64,000 nucleotides of DNA from Erigeron canadensis (lineage: Eukaryota > Streptophyta > Magnoliopsida > Asterales > Asteraceae). The position numbers and the translations under genes were made by a program. The notes under the pieces were generated by a model. The model worked only from the letters and a program-made list of their open reading frames with translations, did no database searches and was not told the origin of the DNA. Below, in pieces: positions 58,120-64,000 of this stretch. Location of the stretch: contig NC_057764.1 of the NCBI RefSeq assembly GCF_010389155.1, positions 14,818,001 through 14,882,000 on the forward strand, in the 5' to 3' direction. Each line of letters starts with the position of its first letter. The stretch's first letter is position 1.

Positions 58120-58390
58120 TCCGGCGATTGGTGGTGGTTAAGTTTAGATCTGAAAGGGCTGACGGTTTAGATCTGAAAGTAGCGGCGGTTGGTGGTTGTT
58201 GCTAAAAGTTGCGGTTGTTCGATCTGAAAAAGGGTGGCGGTTTAGATTTGAAAGTTGCGGTGGTTGGTGGTGGTTGCTGAAGTGGCGGCGGTTAGATCTG
58301 ATAAGGGGTGACGGTATTGATTTGAAAGTGGCGGCGGTTGGTGGTGGTTGCTGAAAGTGGCGGTGGTTGAGGGTGGCAGGAGGTGGTCGA
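58120..58390 (+). repeat. G-rich imperfect repeats (GGCGGTTGGTGGTGGTTGCT type)
   Basis: Several imperfect copies of GGCGGTTGGTGGTGGTTGCTG with GATCTGAAAG spacers, about 450 bp upstream of the FAR1-OTU start. G-runs are short, so G-quadruplex potential is limited. Confidence 0.7.
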
Positions 58391-59482
58391 GACAGGTGGT
58401 TTCCGGAAAATAAGTATTTATATATATATATATATAAAGATCAAGTTTTATATTGCTGGAAAATAGTTCCTTGCCGGAATTTTCTCCGGGAAATTTACGT
58501 TTCTTTTGTTTTTGCCGGAAAAAGGTTGCTTGCCGAAATTGTCGCCGGAAAACAGATGCCTGACGGAATTTGGTTACTGTTAATTTGTTTTGTGAAAATG
58601 CTAGTTTTAATTAACTATTTATAATGTATCTGATTTGTTGGTTAGTCTATGTATTTAATCTCATTTTCTAACTGTATTGTATTGTTTCAAAATCTCAATT
58701 AAATTATATCTCTTTTTAAATAAAATCATGTTTTCCACAATTTGACTGCCTAGGATAAAACTAGAATGTTTAAATTTTAAAGTTTCTAACTGTATTTTAT
58801 TCTTTCAAAATTACTAATTTTTCTAAACAGGTATTATAAATAAAATGTTTTGTATTTAATAAAATTGAAAAAGTAAAAAATGTGAATAATTTAGAAAACA
58901 AAAACCTATAAAAGCAAAAAGTTATCAGAATATTTTAAATTAAATTAAAAAAAAAAAGCTAATTGACTTTTGGGTACAAATAACACCCCATTCAAAGTGT
59001 TCATTCATTTTTTAATCCATCATTCCTGAGTGCGATTCAAGGTGTCAAGATGAATTTTTCTGATTGGTTGATCAATTAATTGGTTTGGTGTTGATCGAGA
59101 AAATCAAAAGTGGGGAAACAATTGTCTGTGTGTGTGCCAGAAATTGTTTGGTGATTGATCCTTTGGTTGAGTGGATTCCACACGTATTTTTGTGACTGGC
59201 TCTCAAAATTAATTCCTTCAAAGTTAGTGGCGAACAAGAGTTACTGTTGCTGTTATTCTTGAATTTGGAAGAAGAATTGTATTTGGATCGTGATTGGTAG
59301 TTTTTCAAAAAGAGACGTATTGTGATTGGTCAGACGATCTCTTTAGCCCCGTATCATTTCTTTACCCAAGACGATCTTAAAATAAGACGATCTCTTTTGG
59401 TAGCCAGGGCAAGATCGTCCCATTTTTCTTTATATGTTAGCACTTTTTTGTGCTACTTTGACTTGTATGGATCTGTGTGATT

Positions 59483-59580
59483 GAGTTTGTGGCTGTGTGA
59501 TTTAGTGTTTTGGTTGGGAATCATACACTCTGAGTTTGTGGCTGTGTGATTTAGTGTTTTGGTTGGGAATCATACACTCT
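59483..59580 (+). repeat. 49-bp perfect tandem duplication
   Basis: Two identical 49-bp units begin GAGTTTGTGGCTGTG at 59483 and 59532. Lies in the gag leader. Confidence 0.93.
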
Positions 59581-59713
59581 GGCTAACTAATCCGAAAGGA
59601 TTGGTTTTGGTCAAAAATATTTTTCCTTCCTATTCTAAACGATTCCTATTCTAAATGAAACTCTGCCCAAATTTTCAAAGTTTTTATACTTAGAAAATTC
59701 TCACAAGATTCCA

Positions 59714-59845
59714 AGACGATCTCTTTCAGATCGTCTCACCTTCACTTCAACATTTTAAAACATTTCCTAGGATGATCTTAACAAGATCATTCCATTTCCA
59801 AAAATTCCAAAACAACTTCTCTTCAAACGATCTCTTTCAGATCGT
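59714..59845 (+). repeat. Three GATC-core hairpins in the gag leader
   Basis: Stem AGACGATCT/AGATCGTCT, 9 bp, 5-nt loop (59714-59736); ATGATCTT/AAGATCAT, 8 bp, 3-nt loop (59772-59790); ACGATCT/AGATCGT, 7 bp, 5-nt loop (59827-59845). GACGATCT occurs further near 59333, 59370 and 59387. They sit just before gag, where packaging or dimerisation signals of LTR elements are found. Confidence 0.8.
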
Positions 59846-59947
59846 CTTACATTACAAAAATTCAAAAATTAAAAAATTTCCAAATTTCAATTTTAATTCT
59901 TTCACTTCAATTTCAATCACAATTATCTTTCATTTCATACCTTTCCT

Positions 59948-61079
59948 TTGAACAACAAAATGTCAAACATTTCAAACACTCTTTCACTCATGAATGATGA
60001 TGATCAAAAGTCTTATGAATCTGTGATTGCCGATACAAAAGCTTTTTGTAAAAGGTATTCTCATCACAATTCAAATCCTCAAAGTGTTCATGTTAAAAAG
60101 ACAAAGACCCAAAATGTGAAGATAAATTTTGAAATTAAACAACTCAAGTCTAAAAATGAACAACTCAAATATGAAAATGAGGAGCTCAAAATTGAAAATG
60201 TTCATTTGAAGATCAAAGTTTCTAACTTAACAGATGAGTTGTCAAAATGTCTCATTGAGCTTGTGAACAACAATTTTACTCTACAAAAGAAGACCAATGA
60301 GATGCAATCTCAAATTTCTAAATTGACAAATGAGTTGCAAAGTTCACTTCAAAGGCTTGATGAACACATTTTGGAAAGTCAAATGAAAGAAGTTGTCTTG
60401 CAAAAAACAATTTCAAATATTCAACATGAGTTGAAGATAAGACATCTGTTTATCAAGCAAGGAGAGAAAAGTCTTCAAAGACTTCAACAAAGTTGAGAAA
60501 GATGATATTGATAGTGATGATGGATCAGTTTATCATGATGCAAGTTCAATATTTCCAATTGAACTTGATGTTTCAAAGAAAGTTTCCACTGAGTCTATCC
60601 CAAAGAGCTCCAATGTTAATGTTTCATCAACCCCTGCCCGAAAGATGTCTCAGTTTACTAATTACTCATTGGAGAAGAGTAAGAAGTATTCAACATCATC
60701 TACAGTTGATGGATCAGTATTTTCAGTCTCCTTCCTATCTTTTAAAGACAATACAACTTTCATCTTACAAGCCAAAGCTCAGTTGACTAAGCTCACATGG
60801 AAATCAGTTTACAAACAAAAGTCAACTGAGACAAAGACAATCAAATACTCACTTTGGCAACTCTTCAACCTTGCACCTAAAACAATTCATATGCCAAAAG
60901 TGAATGTCTTATCCTCTCCACTGCGTCCACGAAAACTCAACTTTTCAACGACTTCGAGTTTTCACCCTCCGTGGACTTCAGACTCAATTCGCCGGATTGA
61001 TGATACTTACATTTGGAATGTGAAGACAAAAACCATTGGGCCTCAGCAAAAATGGGTCCCAAAGGTTGGTGTTAAGTGA
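59948..61079 (+). pseudogene. Gag-like coiled-coil protein of the gag-only element (one frameshift)
   Basis: First frame 59948-60496 has an ATG after 'AACAACAAA' at about 59960 (MSNISNTLSLMNDDD); the listed start is a non-ATG codon, so the ATG near 59960 is the better start. Residues from about 50 on form a long Lys/Glu/Asn-rich coiled coil (IKQLKSKNEQLKYENEELKI). A 1-nt shift near 60490 moves to the frame that continues as VEKDDIDSDDGS and ends at 61079 with GPQQKWVPKVGVK, the typical end of a copia gag just before protease. No CCHC knuckle is seen. It may be a structural protein of a non-autonomous element; function uncertain. Confidence 0.65.
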
Positions 61080-61765
61080 TCCGGTGAATATGGCTTATAC
61101 ACATGTTGGTGTATAACCCGGGCTAAAGATGTTGTTTATTGGACTACTACTTCATAAAGGTTGATTCCCAAGTTTCAACTTCAAAGAGACATGATGAACA
61201 CATTCATCATGAGGGGAAGAAAGAGGATAATGAAGTCGAACAAGTCTTTATGCTTTCTTGAAATTTGATGGGGAGAAAGAAGAATTCATCAGTTGAGAGG
61301 AAGAAAGATAAATTGTTGACTAAAGTGATCCCCAAATTATTATTTGAAGATAGTTATCGCCAACGTGGTGGGTATGCCGCGGGTACACCCTATACATAAG
61401 CGTTGGTGGTACGCAAATATGATTGTTTGATCGAAGGGAAGTTTGTGATGAAAATGATGTTTGTCCAAATGCTTCAAGAGAGAGATTCATCAATTAAGGG
61501 GAAGTGTGACAAAGTTAAGTTTGTCAAGAAGAGGTTTTCATGTTCAAATCTAAAGAGCCAAGCTTAAGTTTCCGCAATGCTTATACTCTGAGAAGTTCTA
61601 GACTTAAAGATACATCTTTAAGGTAGGTGTGAAGATTAAAGACGTAAAGTCAAGTTTGATGGAAGATCTTGAAGACAATGAGAAAGCTTCAAAGAACTTC
61701 ATCAACAAATTCATATTTATAGATGATGTCGTGCATGAATTACATTTCAACACCAAGGGGAAGAA
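61080..61765 (+). other. 3' non-coding part of the gag-only element with PPT
   Basis: Where pol should be there are about 680 bp without a protease, integrase or RT motif. PPT AAGGGGAAGAA is at 61755-61765. Confidence 0.75.
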
Positions 61766-62031
61766 TGTTAGAACTAAAAAATGGTGTTAAAATATAAATG
61801 TTTTAGAGGTGGAAAGGGCATTAGTGAAACTTAGATTTATGATATAAATACCCCATTCCACACATTAATTGTAAGCCTCAACCCCACATTTATCCTAATC
61901 ATTCCATTTTCACTCTAATTATTCTCTCTCCATCTCCATCTCCATCCTCTATACACACACAAACACCTTTTCACACACTAACCCTAAATTCACCATTGTT
62001 GCACAAATCAAGCTTAAATCTCTACTTATCA
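61766..62031 (+). repeat. 3' LTR of the gag-only element
   Basis: 266 bp, same length as the 5' LTR; followed by TAAGT (62032-62036). Confidence 0.93.
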
Positions 62032-62659
62032 TAAGTTCATTGGAATAAGTTCTCTGAAAGATTTAGTTCTGGAACTCTGTGTCAGATTTTAAGTTACGAA
62101 GAACTTATAAACTCTCTGAGTTAAACTCTCTACTTAAATTCTCTGAAAGACTAAACTTTAAGTCAACGATATTTCTAATATTTCAAGTAAAATGAAGTTA
62201 TTATATATATAATACAATATGACACAAGACTTAATGGCATTTCTTAAGACACTAGTATACGACATAGACGTGTACAATTGAGTAAGTACTTACTAGTCGA
62301 CTTGTGGACAGTGTAGGACTTTTTGGACAGATAGTGTACGTGTTTCAGGTGTACTTGACTGTTCGTGTTCTTGTTCGTTAATTCTAGTGTGTTTGTACTT
62401 GTGCTGCTTTCAGGTGAGTTTCGTAGCCCCTCTTTTTACAAGTTACGGGGTGGAAAGTATACTTATTTTTCAAACAGTTTTGTCGATTTCTGTTTATGTT
62501 CAATATTGAGCCTGTATGTATAGAGTTACTTGTGCCATTTGACGTACTCTGATCTTGTTTGTATGTGTGTGATTATGTGTTTGTTTGTTGTGCTTTGGAT
62601 GTGCTTATTGTGTGAGTTTGAGACTTGGACTTGAGACTTGAGACTTGGACTAAGGTAGG
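62032..62659 (+). repeat. LTR-like sequence of a gypsy-type element, right part
   Basis: Continuation of 51689-53351 after the nested insertion: the TTCTCTG pattern resumes, followed by CAGGTGAGTTTCGTAGCCCC and ACGGGGTGGAAAGTATAC, which resemble, in the opposite orientation, sequence near 63390-63430. Ends at another LTR at 62660. Tandem GAGACTTG(GACT) repeats lie at 62618-62650. Confidence 0.5.
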
Positions 62660-64000
62660 TGTAACACCCCGACTAAGGTGGAAAACTCGGGATGTAAGAT
62701 GAAGCACACGCGCACATGGATGTTACATAGGAATACTAAATGAGTATAGAATAGGCATAAATAGTCGTTTACATATTCAAACAAGCATAAGTGAAGTCAT
62801 CTCACACATGTTCAATCGAGCATTCAAATAAAGATAAGGTAAGTTCCCACGCAGGGGAAAAGGATAAGCATATTGCCAACAATCATAAACAAAAGTATGC
62901 AAACTCCAAAACCTAGCCTGCAGTTTGCTAAGAGTCCCATGCTACCTGACCTAGCCACGATTAGCTTGAAAACCTGAAAGGAATACTTAAACGTGTCAAC
63001 ACAAAGGTTGGTGAGTTCGTAGTTTTGAGTTCATAAACAAGATGTATAAAAACGTTTTATGCCGTCAATAGAATTCAAGAGTAAAGTAATATAATGTGGC
63101 TAGAGACCAACTTGCACGTAAGTAAGTGTTTGTATATAATCGTGCACACACAGTCATCAACATGACCGGCAAGTATGTATAAAGCGAGCACACACAATCC
63201 TCACCAGGACCGGCTAATATGTATAAGCGAGCACACACAATCCTCAACAGGACCGGCTGATATGTAATAAGTGAGCACACACAATCCTCAACAGGACCGG
63301 CTGATATGTAACAAGTAGTCAGATAGCCATAGAGTAGTAAAAGCAGTTACGGCATATATAAAAACATATGTAGTATTCCTTTCACCCCAAAACATAAGTA
63401 AAGAAAAAGGGGCTACGAAGACTCACAGTGATCCGGTACAAGCGTAGTTTACAAGCACAGAGAATGAGCACAGATATAAGTAAGATATATCTATTTGAAT
63501 CCAAGTATGTCTTGATGTCAACCTAATCACAAGTCATTGAGCATAGATGAATACATGTATTAGTTCTTGTGATTAATTATTCACTGAGTTGTCCTTGATG
63601 ATCTGATGATTTGGTCCCTTAAAGATCTTTGAACGCTTTGACTCAAAAGTGTTTTACGTAAACTAGGCCCGAAATGAACGTCTTTGAACTCACACATAAG
63701 TACTTATCGTAATAATGAGTTGTATGTGCCTTTAATAATGATCGTTTAACCTTAAGAACTCAATTTAGTTTCTCATAGAATTCGTACTTTAATGATTAAG
63801 ATAGAACATATCCTTAATGTGCTCAATTAGGGTTTGCACTATAATCGTTGTTCTAGATCGATTCATGAATTAGTTTTGATGTTAATGTGTAGCCTTAGAT
63901 GTGTTTAATCGAATGAAAATAATGTTATGAACTTGGTTTGGTATTAAATAATCAAGTACAGTGTGTTATAGAACATGTTGATGTTGTTTTATGATTGCAC
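62660..64000 (-). repeat. Gypsy-type LTR, minus strand, cut by the window edge
   Basis: On the minus strand it ends GTCGGGGTGTTACA at 62660, a common end of plant gypsy LTRs. It contains the GTGAGTCTTCGTAGCCCC motif near 63410-63430 and no gene. Confidence 0.6.
63144..63317 (-). repeat. 42-45-bp minisatellite, four units
   Basis: Units with GAGCACACACAATCCTCAAC and AGGACCGGCT start near 63144 (diverged), 63186, 63229 and 63274. They give the spurious repetitive frame on the minus strand. Confidence 0.85.

Larger units (their letters stand above)
54190..59010 (-). mobile_element. Approximate extent of a second MULE (MULE-2)
   Basis: The transposase-type gene 54512-57622 implies a MULE. The only inverse match found at the edges is ATTTGTGCCCAAAATTCAAC (near 54195) against the reverse complement of a stretch near 58960-58980, 16 of 20 bases. 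No clear 9-bp duplication was seen, so borders are a guess. Confidence 0.35.
57623..59947. other. Upstream region of the FAR1-OTU gene and gag leader
   Basis: No credible gene. From the gene start: AT-rich promoter-like DNA, a C/T-rich block (57960-58100), a G-rich repetitive block (58120-58390), AT-rich DNA to about 59010, then the leader of the gag-only element with hairpins and a 49-bp duplication. The frames at 57954-58205 and 58367-58624 look like chance readings of the low-complexity blocks. Confidence 0.6.
53352..62031 (+). mobile_element. Gag-only (LARD-like) copia-type LTR element with a nested MULE gene
   Basis: LTRs of 266 bp each at 53352-53617 and 61766-62031, with about a dozen differences by eye, TGTTAGAAC start and TTATCA end. 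PBS: TTGTTTCAGAGC at 53620-53631 (10 of 12 match to the initiator-Met site). PPT: AAGGGGAAGAA at 61755-61765. TAAGT target duplication on both sides. On its own strand it encodes only a gag-like protein (59948-61079), with no protease, integrase or RT, so it depends on another element. The FAR1-type gene at 54512-57622 runs on the opposite strand. Confidence 0.92.

Noticed and set aside
57954..58624. Small genes upstream of the FAR1-OTU gene
   Set aside because: Pro/Ser-rich or Gly-rich readings of low-complexity C/T and G-rich DNA, with no domain.
62660..64000. Complete gypsy element at the right edge
   Set aside because: Only LTR-like sequence is present; no internal coding region lies within the window.
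1..64000. tRNA, rRNA, riboswitch or operon structure
   Set aside because: None seen; the DNA is plant repeat sequence. The only tRNA-related sequences are primer binding sites.

Overview
This is plant nuclear DNA made almost entirely of nested transposable elements; I see no ordinary host gene that clearly stands apart from them. Plant Ty1/copia (Sirevirus-type), Ty3/gypsy (chromovirus-type), Helitron and Mutator-like (MULE) proteins, AT-rich spacers, short GT-AG introns and an initiator-Met tRNA primer site all point to a eudicot. The style of the ORFs recalls Asteraceae repeats, but that is an inference from memory.

Layout. 1-9780: a Sirevirus-type copia element on the minus strand, 5'-truncated and running off the left edge (envelope-position ORF, 2.8 kb non-coding block, pol, gag). 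About 9.8-13.43 kb: a decayed Helitron (Rep/Pif1 helicase) interrupted by a 976-bp solo LTR with an AGAGA target duplication; its 3' hairpin and CTAG end are visible. 13559-36655: a second, complete Sirevirus on the minus strand, with 681/683-bp LTRs, a GTTAA target duplication, PBS and PPT. Its interior holds an 8.3-kb block twice, on either side of a 100-N gap, most probably because two overlapping contig ends were not merged; the true element would then be about 14.7 kb.

37115-51547: a MULE with 177-bp inverted repeats and two convergent genes, a GRF zinc-finger gene on the left and a mudrA-type transposase on the right. A 9.5-kb Ty3/gypsy element (39457-48988) sits in an intron of the transposase. 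51689-62659: an LTR-like stretch of another gypsy family, split by a gag-only LTR element (53352-62031, TAAGT duplication). That element carries on the opposite strand a five-exon gene with an unbroken 874-codon frame. Its product combines a FAR1 DNA-binding domain, a MULE transposase, a SWIM zinc finger, an AT-hook-like motif, three DLNxxP (EAR-type) motifs and an OTU cysteine protease. 62660-64000: part of a further gypsy LTR on the minus strand.

Most noteworthy: (1) the intact FAR1-MULE-SWIM-EAR-OTU gene; (2) the Sirevirus envelope-position ORF, which has a 3' splice acceptor directly before its ATG and an upstream TATA plus TGACGTCA promoter resembling the LTR promoter; (3) the two-gene GRF/mudrA MULE; (4) the probable false duplication at the gap. 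All splice sites, domain names and boundaries are by eye; no search was run.
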